Source: Haemophilus_D parainfluenzae_AD
GTDB lineage: Bacteria; Pseudomonadota; Gammaproteobacteria; Enterobacterales; Pasteurellaceae
Length of the DNA: 54,950 bases
Assembly: GCF_001679325.1 (NCBI RefSeq)
Contig: NZ_LZMX01000010.1
Reading direction: 5' to 3' (one strand)
Shown here: piece after piece, positions 1-7,024 of the stretch
Layout of the letters: every line of letters begins with the position of its first letter
How positions within the stretch are numbered: the first letter of the stretch is position 1
Position numbers and translations under genes: made by a program
Notes under the pieces: generated by a model
What the model saw: only the letters and a program-made list of their open reading frames with translations
Told to the model about the DNA's origin: nothing
The model's database searches: none

Positions 1-1427
1 AACGTCTTATCATTGATTCAGCATTAAATGTTATCAGCACGGCTTTAGCCGGCAGACCGGCAGCGGAAGTGGTGGCTTCAGGATTATCACCTGCGGTGAA
101 TAACCAAATTAAGAAAGCGACCACAGATGCAAAAGGCAATGTGAATACGGCTCTCAATTTGACAGCTCATGCACTTTGGGGCGCGGTAGAGGCTTATGCA
201 GGCAACCGTAATGTTGCTGCGGGGGCGGCAGGTGCAGCAGGTGGAGAGGCTGCGGCTCATTTTCTCGCCTCGACACTTTATGATAAATCACCTGAAAAGC
301 TCAGCGAAGAAGAAAAACGTACGGTATCGTCTTTAAGCCAGGTAGCGGCAGGTATTGCTGGTGGTAGTTTATCGGATAGTTCTGATGGAGCGATTATTGC
401 GGCTAAGACGGCGAAAGATGCTGTGGAGAATAATTATTTATACAACGGAGAGGTAAACAGCCTCGTTAAAGAGTTAGCTAAAGCAGAGAAGGAAGGAAAA
501 GATACTCGACCTATTTTTGAGAAATACGCGAAATTAAGTGAGAAAAATAGAAGAAAAATATTGAAGGATTGTGGTGATAATCCAGTTTGTTATATACCAC
601 ATATTCAGATGATGCAATCGGGAGATGAAGCAGCATATGAAAACTCTAGTTATTTAAGGTTTGGATCCTATTTTAATAATTTAAGTAGAGAGACCCAGGT
701 TAAATTGAGTGACTTTGTGGAGTCGGAAAATAGTAAAACTAGAAACCAATTACCAAAGAGCGTACACTATGCAACTCTTGCTTTAGGTGCTGCGGAAGCT
801 TTGGGGTTAGGGGGACTAGCCTTAACTAAGTTGCCAAAAGGAGCCAATGCAAACGAAAAATTGCCGATTGTTGGGAAAACAAAAGGATATGAAAACCATA
901 AGATTAAAATTTCTTCTGGTGCGGAGAATAATGCTAAATCTATCCCATTAAAAGAGCAGCTATCAAACGAAATGCTTAAAGCACAAGGCACAAAACTTGA
1001 GAAGATTGATGTCATTGCAAGAGTGGATGTTAATGGCAGGGTTTATGTTGATACCAATCAGATGGCTAGGGCGGATAAATTTTCAGATCCAAATAAACTG
1101 ACACTAATTGCAGAAAATGTGGCAGCGAAACCGCCTTTAAAAAACGGCTCGCCTTATCCAAATAGTAATATGGAAAATGCTCATGCAGAAATAGGAGCTA
1201 TTCAACAGGCTTATGACCGAGGTGTAACTAAAGGTAAAAGTATGGTCATTAATGTTCAAGGTAAGGATGTTTGTGATTATTGTAAAAATGATATAGCTAC
1301 AGCTGCTGAAAAAGCTGGGTTAAAATCTGTTACTGTTCATGCAATAGATAATAGAACTAAGTTACCCAAAGTGTACGTTTGGTCTAAAGGTCAACGATCA
1401 ATAAAGGAACCCCAAAATGACAAATAA
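1..1427 (+). CDS. cdiA: CdiA-type contact-dependent inhibition exoprotein, C-terminal part with deaminase-fold toxin domain (5' partial)
   Basis: This is the 3' end of a large gene: the frame is open from base 3, so the start-like GTG at 69 is internal. The visible N-terminal stretch is the Ala/Gly-rich pretoxin region of CdiA/FhaB-type exoproteins and ends in the VENN motif at 423-434 (PT-VENN family). After VENN the sequence becomes A+T-rich and turns into the variable CT: a Lys/Glu-rich segment with a Cys pair (CGDNPVC), a hydrophobic Ala/Gly/Leu stretch near 768-840, and a final domain with HAE (1182-1190) and CDYC (1272-1283). These are the zinc ligands and catalytic Glu of the cytidine-deaminase fold. 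By family knowledge the protein is exported by a CdiB partner and the CT acts inside a neighbouring cell, probably deaminating nucleic acid or nucleotide. Which deaminase-toxin family it belongs to (BURPS668_1122-like is my guess) is unsettled. It overlaps the next gene by 11 bases. Confidence 0.85.
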   Translation, partial: RLIIDSALNVISTALAGRPAAEVVASGLSPAVNNQIKKATTDAKGNVNTALNLTAHALWGAVEAYAGNRNVAAGAAGAAGGEAAAHFLASTLYDKSPEKLSEEEKRTVSSLSQVAAGIAGGSLSDSSDGAIIAAKTAKDAVENNYLYNGEVNSLVKELAKAEKEGKDTRPIFEKYAKLSEKNRRKILKDCGDNPVCYIPHIQMMQSGDEAAYENSSYLRFGSYFNNLSRETQVKLSDFVESENSKTRNQLPKSVHYATLALGAAEALGLGGLALTKLPKGANANEKLPIVGKTKGYENHKIKISSGAENNAKSIPLKEQLSNEMLKAQGTKLEKIDVIARVDVNGRVYVDTNQMARADKFSDPNKLTLIAENVAAKPPLKNGSPYPNSNMENAHAEIGAIQQAYDRGVTKGKSMVINVQGKDVCDYCKNDIATAAEKAGLKSVTVHAIDNRTKLPKVYVWSKGQRSIKEPQNDK

Positions 1428-1836
1428 TTTATTTTTTACCTGTGGATTTCAAAGAGGAAAGGACTGGATTATAGCATCTAATAGGGAGAGAGTATCTTCT
1501 ATTGATAAAGATAAAATGATATCTATACTTAATAATATTGAACTAAATGAGGGGGCTGCGGGGTTAGAGTTTATCCCAGAGCCGGAAGTTGGAATCTCAG
1601 GATTATCAGTTCAATGTGACGGTGAAAGATATTTATTTACTTTAATTGAGTATGGAAAAGATGGGGAGTTCCTAATTAGAACAAAATCTGACTTTAATGG
1701 TACTCCTGGATTGGTTTACTTTGAGGGAGAACCCTATCCAGCTTGTTCGGTGATAGAAGACTTTGATTTTATTAAAAGAGTATTTATTGAGTTACTAGAA
1801 ACCGGAAATGTTTCTTATGAGTTAATGGATATATAA
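1417..1836 (+). CDS. cdiI: Presumed CDI immunity protein for the deaminase toxin
   Basis: A 139-residue acidic, soluble protein with no signal peptide or membrane segment. Its ATG lies inside the last codons of the toxin gene (11-base overlap), the usual arrangement for a CT/immunity pair, and it shares the A+T-rich composition of the CT. The role is inferred from position: it should bind the toxin in the cytoplasm and protect siblings. The sequence has several aromatic residues (a Trp near residue 17 and a Phe/Tyr-rich C-terminal third). Imm1-type immunity proteins are known beside deaminase toxins, but I cannot establish membership by eye. No further orphan toxin/immunity modules follow; a terminator comes directly after. 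Confidence 0.7.
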   Translation: MTNNLFFTCGFQRGKDWIIASNRERVSSIDKDKMISILNNIELNEGAAGLEFIPEPEVGISGLSVQCDGERYLFTLIEYGKDGEFLIRTKSDFNGTPGLVYFEGEPYPACSVIEDFDFIKRVFIELLETGNVSYELMDI

Positions 1837-1852
1837 TTTAAAACATCTATAT

Positions 1853-1910
1853 AAAGTGCGGTCAATTTTTAAAGCGTTTTAAAAGCTCTCAAAAACTGAC
1901 CGCACTTTTT
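1853..1910 (+). terminator. Terminator built from an inverted pair of uptake signals
   Basis: Arms at 1853-1864 (AAAGTGCGGTCA) and 1897-1908 (its exact complement) flank a 32-base A+T-rich loop and are followed by a T run. It ends the cdiA/cdiI transcript. The first arm also contains the first uptake signal of the window; none lies in the CDI genes. Confidence 0.75.
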
Positions 1911-1942
1911 GTCTTTTCAACGATACTTATGTTAAGCAAACC

Positions 1943-3124
1943 TTATAATTTCATATCCAACTTCGCGTAAGCACGCTCTACTTTTTCTAATGCTTTTTCC
2001 ACGCAAATATCGCGAGCGAGTAAGACACCTAAACGGCGATGACCATTGACTTCACCTTTGCCGAAAATGCGGATATTGGTGTGGGGTTCAGCCAATACTT
2101 CGGCGATATTGCCAAATTGCACGTTTTTCGATTGGCCTTCTACCACGATGGCTTTGGAAGCCGATGGGCTAATGAGGGTGATTTCCGGAATAGGTAAGCC
2201 TAAAATCGCGCGGGCATGTAAGGCGAATTCAGATAATTCTTGAGAAATTAGCGTGACCATACCGGTATCGTGTGGACGAGGGGAAACTTCATTGAAGATA
2301 ACCTCATCACCACATACAAACATTTCCACACCAAAAATACCGCGACCACCTAATGCAGTGGTAATTTTCTCTGCTACGTCTTGTGCTTTTTTCAACGCTG
2401 CATCAGACATGGCTTGTGGTTGCCAAGATTCGCGATAGTCGCCATCTTCTTGACGGTGGCCGATTGGCGCTAAGAAGCTGGTGCCATTAATGTGGCGAAC
2501 GGTGAGTAAGGTGATTTCATAATCGAATTTAACAAACCCTTCTACAATCACGCGTCCTGCGCCTGCACGACCACCTTGTTGCGCGTAATCCCAGGCTTTT
2601 TGTAAGTCGTCTTTGGATTTCAAAATACTTTGACCGTGGCCAGAAGAGGACATAATCGGTTTCACCACGCAAGGAATACCGATTTTTTCAACCGCACTTT
2701 GGAAGTCAGCAAAGTTATCGACAAATTGATAAGGTGAGGTTGGCAAACCAAGCTCTTCGGCAGCCAAACGACGAATGCCTTCACGATTCATTGTAAGCTT
2801 GGTGGCTTTGGCGGTAGGCACAACATTAAAACCTGCTTTTTCTAATTCAATCAGCGTATCTGTCGCGATGGCTTCCACTTCCGGCACGATGTAATCTGGG
2901 CGCTCTTTTTCCACTAAGGCTTTGAGTGCTGCACCATCTAGCATGGAAATCGTATAAGCACGATGTGCCACTTGTTGTGCTGGGGCGTTTTCATAACGAT
3001 CGACGGCAATCACTTCCACGCCTAAACGTTGTAATTCAATCACCACCTCTTTGCCCAGTTCACCAGAGCCAAGCATCATCACTTTAATAGCATTCGGGGT
3101 TAATGCTGTACCTAGGATTGTCAT
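1943..3124 (-). CDS. purT: Formate-dependent phosphoribosylglycinamide formyltransferase (GAR transformylase 2)
   Basis: PurT makes formyl-GAR from GAR, formate and ATP, the folate-independent version of the third step of purine synthesis, in the cytoplasm. The 393-residue length matches the family (E. coli 392). The ATP-grasp layout is clear: an N-terminal pre-ATP-grasp domain with GSGELG near residue 19, the central stretch CVVKPIMSSSGHGQS that binds ATP, the metal-site segment IFNEVSPRPHDTG, and a C-terminal GKGEVNGHRRLG. The gene ends just after the CDI terminator and starts 9 bases after the luxS stop, so it may be read from the luxS promoter; I see no separate promoter. Confidence 0.97.
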   Translation of the reverse strand: MTILGTALTPNAIKVMMLGSGELGKEVVIELQRLGVEVIAVDRYENAPAQQVAHRAYTISMLDGAALKALVEKERPDYIVPEVEAIATDTLIELEKAGFNVVPTAKATKLTMNREGIRRLAAEELGLPTSPYQFVDNFADFQSAVEKIGIPCVVKPIMSSSGHGQSILKSKDDLQKAWDYAQQGGRAGAGRVIVEGFVKFDYEITLLTVRHINGTSFLAPIGHRQEDGDYRESWQPQAMSDAALKKAQDVAEKITTALGGRGIFGVEMFVCGDEVIFNEVSPRPHDTGMVTLISQELSEFALHARAILGLPIPEITLISPSASKAIVVEGQSKNVQFGNIAEVLAEPHTNIRIFGKGEVNGHRRLGVLLARDICVEKALEKVERAYAKLDMKL

Positions 3125-3133
3125 GTTGTGTCC

Positions 3134-3637
3134 TTATTTTAAGAAAGATTCATCAAGTGCTAAATCGTCATTTTTATTAATCCCCACACCGCGAGCAATC
3201 ACATTTTTAGCAATATCATGTGCTTCTTCTAAAGAATGCTCGGTGTAAGTTCCGCATTGGTATTCATTTAATTCAGGAATTTGGTTTTGGTCTTGCACGG
3301 TTAAAATATCTTTCATGGAAGCTAACCATGCATCAGCTACTTGTTGCTCGTTTGGTGTGCCAATTAATGACATGTAAAAACCTGTACGGCAACCCATTGG
3401 GGAAATATCGATGATTTCTACATTGTCATTATTTAAATGGTCACGCATGAAACCCGCAAATAAATGCTCAAGGGTGTGAATCCCTTTTGGTGGGAGAATT
3501 TCTTTGTTTGGAATGCAAAAACGAAGATCAAAAACAGTGATGTCATCGCCCTTTGGGGTACGCATCGTTTTGGCAACGCGCACGGCAGGTGCGTTCATAC
3601 GGGTGTGATCCACTTTAAAACTGTCGAGTAATGGCAT
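3134..3637 (-). CDS. luxS: S-ribosylhomocysteine lyase, autoinducer-2 synthesis
   Basis: LuxS cleaves S-ribosylhomocysteine to homocysteine and DPD, the precursor of AI-2, in the activated methyl cycle. The zinc site is intact: HTLEH gives His54 and His58 with Glu57, and Cys128 lies in QCGT; Cys83 is also conserved. The frame is open to 3679, but the start is placed at ATG 3637 because AAGGAAA lies just upstream and the protein then begins MPLLDSF as in the family (167 residues). purT follows after 9 bases. The upstream intergenic region carries a candidate small RNA on the opposite strand. Confidence 0.97.
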   Translation of the reverse strand: MPLLDSFKVDHTRMNAPAVRVAKTMRTPKGDDITVFDLRFCIPNKEILPPKGIHTLEHLFAGFMRDHLNNDNVEIIDISPMGCRTGFYMSLIGTPNEQQVADAWLASMKDILTVQDQNQIPELNEYQCGTYTEHSLEEAHDIAKNVIARGVGINKNDDLALDESFLK

Positions 3638-3661
3638 ATTTATTTCCTTGAAAATCAGTGA

Positions 3662-3690
3662 TTTGTAAATTAATTGCAAGTTTTTGTAAA
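3662..3690 (-). promoter_or_regulatory. Candidate sigma70 promoter of luxS
   Basis: On the minus strand TTTACA (3690-3685), a 17-base spacer and TACAAA (3667-3662, 4 of 6 consensus) precede the luxS ribosome site. The region is very A+T-rich, so chance matches are likely. Confidence 0.35.
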
Positions 3691-3717
3691 TTTTTTTACA
3701 TTTTTTTACAATTTCTT

Positions 3718-3746
3718 TGAACTTTTCTTTTTAGCGTCGGTCTTAT
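3718..3746 (+). promoter_or_regulatory. Candidate sigmaE-type promoter for a luxS-divergent small RNA
   Basis: TGAACTT at 3718-3724, 16 bases, then TCTTA(T) at 3741-3746. Known sigmaE promoters have GGAACTT, about 16 bases, then TCTGA or TCAAA. No reading frame follows on this strand; a small-RNA-like sequence ending in a strong terminator does. Confidence 0.5.
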
Positions 3747-3750
3747 AGAA

Positions 3751-3826
3751 CAAGCAACTTGCAGTTGTTTTAATAAAATTGGTTCCTTAGGTTATTTGCC
3801 CCTTACTCGATAAGGGGCGTTTTTTT
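3751..3826 (+). ncRNA. Candidate MicA-like small regulatory RNA, divergent from luxS
   Basis: About 75 bases between a sigmaE-like promoter and a strong terminator, with no ORF. The 5' part can fold: bases 3752-3759 pair with 3763-3770 (8 pairs, one G-U). An unpaired A/U-rich segment follows with UUCCUU at 3783-3788, complementary to a ribosome-binding site. The 3' end is a GC-rich hairpin (arms 3798-3805 and 3811-3818) with a run of seven T. This matches enterobacterial MicA in size, architecture and place: micA is a sigmaE-dependent, Hfq-binding RNA transcribed away from luxS that represses ompA. Primary sequence similarity to MicA is not evident, so homology is inference from position and form. 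The hairpin has no T run in the yqaA direction, so it is not that gene's terminator. Confidence 0.55.
3798..3826 (+). terminator. Rho-independent terminator of the candidate small RNA
   Basis: Perfect 8-base arms GCCCCTTA and TAAGGGGC with a 5-base loop, then G and seven T, oriented on the plus strand where no protein gene precedes it. Confidence 0.8.
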
Positions 3827-3893
3827 ATCTGTTGAATATTAACTCGTCTTTATTCTAGCCCACAACCAGGTTATGCACAAAGGCTATTCACAG

Positions 3894-4373
3894 CTATGAC
3901 ACGAAAGGCAAACTGAAAAAGAGCAAGGCAATATAACGCAGTCCTTTTCCAATCGTCATAAAAATCAAACAACTTAGCCAATTCAATCTAAGCCAACCGG
4001 CTACCGCACAAAACACATCCCCGATAATAGGCAACCAGCTCAATAATAAAGTGATGGCGCCATAGCGTTGTATTTTGTTTATTGCCCATAAAGTGCGGTC
4101 ATTTTTGCTGTCGATTTTCGGAAACCATCGACCAATCCAATAAGTGGTGAGGCTGCCTAGCGTATTGCCTGCGGTTGCCATAAAAACAAGCCAAAAAATA
4201 TCCGCACTTAATAATGATCCGACCAATACTTTTGGCGCAGCCAGGGAGACAAACACAATTTCTGAATTACCCGGCAAAATGGTGGCACTTAAGAAAGCGC
4301 TGAAAAACATCAGCCACAAGCCATGGGTTTGCCAAAAATCAGCCCAAAAACTGAAAGAGAAAATGTCCCACAT
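3894..4373 (-). CDS. yqaA: YqaA family inner-membrane protein (DedA/VTT type)
   Basis: A 159-residue membrane protein of the YqaA group within the DedA/SNARE-associated family. Four or five hydrophobic segments are visible. Family features include LPGNSE after the first segment, the Gly-rich GNTLGSLTTYWIGRWFP and the LLSWLPIIGDVFCAVAGWLRL stretch, whose Pro and Gly residues resemble the re-entrant loop of VTT proteins. DedA-type proteins are tied to lipid-carrier or proton-coupled transport; the YqaA substrate is not known. Its ATG overlaps the yqaB stop by one base (TAATG), so the two are translationally coupled. No clear terminator follows on this strand. Confidence 0.85.
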   Translation of the reverse strand: MWDIFSFSFWADFWQTHGLWLMFFSAFLSATILPGNSEIVFVSLAAPKVLVGSLLSADIFWLVFMATAGNTLGSLTTYWIGRWFPKIDSKNDRTLWAINKIQRYGAITLLLSWLPIIGDVFCAVAGWLRLNWLSCLIFMTIGKGLRYIALLFFSLPFVS

Positions 4374-4972
4374 TAGGCTCTAATAATCTCGCGCGTTCTG
4401 ACATCAAACACATCCATTCCTGCACTTAATCCTGCTTTTACACCAAGATCGGCATCTTCAAAGACGATACAACGTGATGGTTCGGCTTTTGCCAGTTCTG
4501 CGCAGCGTAAAAAGGTTTCTGGATGCGGTTTATGTTCTTTCACATCATCTGCGCTGACAATGGCGTTAAAGTAATGTTTGATATCTAATTTTTGCATCAA
4601 CATATCAATAATTTGGCGGTTCGAGCCTGAACCGAGCGCAATCGGCTTTTGTTGATAGTAATGACGCACCACGTCAAAGGTTGGGAGTAATTTTGATTCT
4701 GTTGGAATCAATTCATAGGAAAGTTTGCGTTTCGCTTGTATGACTTCATTTAAGCGTTCTTGTGGCATACCGGCATCTTGCATAATGGCGGAGGCGATAG
4801 TGCTCACAGTTGCGCCACCTAAATCATACATAATTTGGCTGTTAAAACGATAACCAAATTGTTCCCCCACCATGTTCCACGCACGGGCGTGTACTGGCAT
4901 GGTGTCGATTAAAGTGCCATCCATATCAAAAATCAGGCCATCATATTTTTCAAAAAGTCTGTTATCTATCAT
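4373..4972 (-). CDS. yqaB: YqaB-type HAD phosphatase (fructose-1-phosphate/6-phosphogluconate phosphatase)
   Basis: A 199-residue soluble HAD-superfamily hydrolase of the beta-phosphoglucomutase-like subgroup. All motifs are present: DMDGT with nucleophile Asp16 and Asp18, GSGS near residue 114 as motif II, the Lys of KEHKPHPETF, and EDADLGVKAG as the metal-binding motif. A helical cap lies between residues 20 and 85. E. coli YqaB dephosphorylates sugar phosphates such as fructose-1-phosphate; the substrate here is inferred. It is the first gene of the yqaB-yqaA pair, divergent from the PRD gene. Confidence 0.9.
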   Translation of the reverse strand: MIDNRLFEKYDGLIFDMDGTLIDTMPVHARAWNMVGEQFGYRFNSQIMYDLGGATVSTIASAIMQDAGMPQERLNEVIQAKRKLSYELIPTESKLLPTFDVVRHYYQQKPIALGSGSNRQIIDMLMQKLDIKHYFNAIVSADDVKEHKPHPETFLRCAELAKAEPSRCIVFEDADLGVKAGLSAGMDVFDVRTREIIRA

Positions 4973-5083
4973 TTATTGCTTTCCTAGTTCGTAAATTTTT
5001 TCACTTTGTTTCAATTTTGTGATCTGTGCACTGGTAATTTTGTGAAATAGCGGTAAAGTTATCCTATCTTAAAAAGGAATGTT

Positions 5084-5449
5084 ATGTCGTTACTCAAACA
5101 ATTAACCCGTTGGAAAATTCGCGGTCAGATTGATCAGGACGTTATTGATATTATTCTGACTTTGCAAAGTCGCCTAGAGCATCATTGGCGCATTGATGTG
5201 TCTATTCCGACCGTCATTACACTCTTATTGCATATTGCCAACAGCCTTGCCCGTTTAAAACGAGGGGGTTGCGTTTCCCCGCTTCATCAAGCCTTTTATG
5301 ATGAAATGCAAAGTGCGGTCATTTTTCCTGATGTTTTGGAAATTCACCACGATTTGCTTTCTTTTATTCCGCAAGAAATTCCCGAAGCAGAGCAGAGTTA
5401 TTATCTCGCCAATATTTATAGCTTGCTGTTGGAGCAAGATAAAAAATAA
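5084..5449 (+). CDS. Stand-alone PRD-domain protein
   Basis: A 121-residue protein resembling a single PTS-regulation domain (PRD) without the DNA- or RNA-binding domain or EII modules it normally accompanies. The central helix LLLHIANSLARLKRG carries the conserved PRD histidine (His50), and the end (PQEIPEAEQSYYLANIYSLL) resembles the closing helix of a PRD. By family knowledge PRDs respond to phosphorylation by the phosphotransferase system; a free PRD would have to act through a partner. A good ribosome site (AAAAGGAA) precedes the ATG. It stands alone, divergent from yqaB and convergent with ppx. The fold call is by eye. Confidence 0.65.
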   Translation: MSLLKQLTRWKIRGQIDQDVIDIILTLQSRLEHHWRIDVSIPTVITLLLHIANSLARLKRGGCVSPLHQAFYDEMQSAVIFPDVLEIHHDLLSFIPQEIPEAEQSYYLANIYSLLLEQDKK

Positions 5450-5470
5450 GGGCACGAAAGCCCCTATTTT
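5446..5470. terminator. Bidirectional terminator between the PRD gene and ppx
   Basis: ATAAGGGC and GCCCCTAT form a short stem around ACGAAA, with T-rich tracts on both outer sides, so it can end the plus-strand PRD transcript and the minus-strand ppx operon. Confidence 0.65.
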
Positions 5471-5471
5471 A

Positions 5472-7016
5472 TCAGTTAAAAATCAAACTGAGTTCTAAAT
5501 CTTTGAGTAAATTGCTTTCTAAGCGCAATTCATTCCACACTAACGGATTGTTATCCAAATAATGTTTCTCAAAAGTCAGTTCCCAAGTCTGTAAAGAGCG
5601 GTCAATTCTGAGATTAATTTTATCGGTGCTATCTGTCGCCTGGCGAGATTTATTCAAAATTACCGAAATACGTAAAAGAAGCAGTAAAGCAAGGACATCT
5701 TCATCCGCATAACGAGCAAAAATCGGTAAATCATTCTTTTTAAATGCACCTGTGTGATAACGAACTAAATTCACCAATAAGCGTTGCTGCTCGCGATCAA
5801 AGCCCGGTAATTCCATATTCTGCAGAATATAAGCGGAATGTTTTTGTACATTGCGATGATTAATCACAATACCCACTTCCAATAAGCGTGCCGCCCAAAT
5901 CAACAGATTTTTCATTTCATCAGCAAGATGCGGTTTTTGCCAATGGATGTATTGGTCAATTAAGGTTTTTGCACTATTTGCCACGCGATCAGCTTGCGCT
6001 AAATCTAAGTTAAATTGTTCGGCAAGCCCTAATGCAGTACGAGTACGGATGTCTGAAACTTGGAAGTTTTTTTCTAAGCTGTAAATCACCCCTTCACGCA
6101 AAGCGCCGTCAGAATAGCGCATATTTTCTAAGCCAAAAACGTCAAAAACGGCACTTAAAATAGCTAAGCCTGGTACAAAGACATCCACGCGGTCAGGGTT
6201 TAATCCTGCGATGTTGAGCTCTTCAAAATGGGAAGCTTGTAAGGTTCGTTCAATTAAATTTTGTAAGCGTTCAGCGGTGATGATACCGTTCGGATCAAGA
6301 GTTGCGGTAATCACTTGATAGACGGTTTTGATGGTGCCTGACGAACCTAACACCGATTGCCATCCGAGCTTGCGATATTCCCAGCTTAAATCTTCAATTT
6401 TATTGACCGCACTTTGGCGAGCTTGCTCGAAGTTTTCTTTTGAAATTTGTCCGTTCGGGAAGAATTTTTTGGCAAAGCTCACACAGCCCATGTGGCGACT
6501 TTCTGCTACTAAGGGGGTGAAATCGTCACCGATGATCATTTCGGTTGAGCCACCACCAATATCGATGACCAGTTTACGTCCGCTTTCTGGTTGAGTGTGG
6601 CAAACACCTGCATAAATGGTTTTGGCTTCAGTTTGACCGCTGATGATATTAATGGGATAAGGAAAGACTGTGGCAGCCTGACGTAAAAATTCGTCATTAT
6701 TGACCGCTCTTCGTAAGGTATAAGTGCCTACGACATTCACATCTTCTGGGGCAAAACCTTGTAAGCGCTCAGCAAAAAGTGCAAGGCAATTTACACCGCG
6801 CTCAATGGCTTCTTGGCTTAATACATTGTGCTCATCTAAGCCGTCGGCGAGCCTCACTTTTTGTTTTAAACGAGAAAGCACCTGGATTGAGCCATTGATA
6901 ATACGCGCCACAATCATGTGGAAGCTGTTTGAGCCTAAATCAATGGCGGCAATCTCCCGGGCTTCACCTCGGTGATGAGGTTCTGCGAGTTGAGCCAGTT
7001 GCTTGTCGTTATGCAT
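5472..7016 (-). CDS. ppx: Exopolyphosphatase (Ppx/GppA family)
   Basis: Ppx releases phosphate from the ends of inorganic polyphosphate; the family also includes pppGpp phosphatase. The 514-residue protein has both actin-like ATPase lobes (IAAIDLGSNSFHMIVAR near the start, VIDIGGGSTEMIIG in the middle, DGALREGVIY) and the C-terminal HD-like helical half seen in the longer members. Word for word it resembles E. coli Ppx more than GppA (LADGLDEHNVLS, LFAERLQGF, HSAYILQNMELPGF). It is the last gene of a tamA-tamB-ppx run, 8 bases after tamB, so it is probably co-transcribed. Confidence 0.93.
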   Translation of the reverse strand: MHNDKQLAQLAEPHHRGEAREIAAIDLGSNSFHMIVARIINGSIQVLSRLKQKVRLADGLDEHNVLSQEAIERGVNCLALFAERLQGFAPEDVNVVGTYTLRRAVNNDEFLRQAATVFPYPINIISGQTEAKTIYAGVCHTQPESGRKLVIDIGGGSTEMIIGDDFTPLVAESRHMGCVSFAKKFFPNGQISKENFEQARQSAVNKIEDLSWEYRKLGWQSVLGSSGTIKTVYQVITATLDPNGIITAERLQNLIERTLQASHFEELNIAGLNPDRVDVFVPGLAILSAVFDVFGLENMRYSDGALREGVIYSLEKNFQVSDIRTRTALGLAEQFNLDLAQADRVANSAKTLIDQYIHWQKPHLADEMKNLLIWAARLLEVGIVINHRNVQKHSAYILQNMELPGFDREQQRLLVNLVRYHTGAFKKNDLPIFARYADEDVLALLLLLRISVILNKSRQATDSTDKINLRIDRSLQTWELTFEKHYLDNNPLVWNELRLESNLLKDLELSLIFN

Positions 7017-7024
7017 GTCCTTTC

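Noticed and set aside
4973..5083. CRP site near TTTTGTGATCTGTGCACTGG between yqaB and the PRD gene
   Set aside because: Only the first half-site matches; CACTG is a poor second half.
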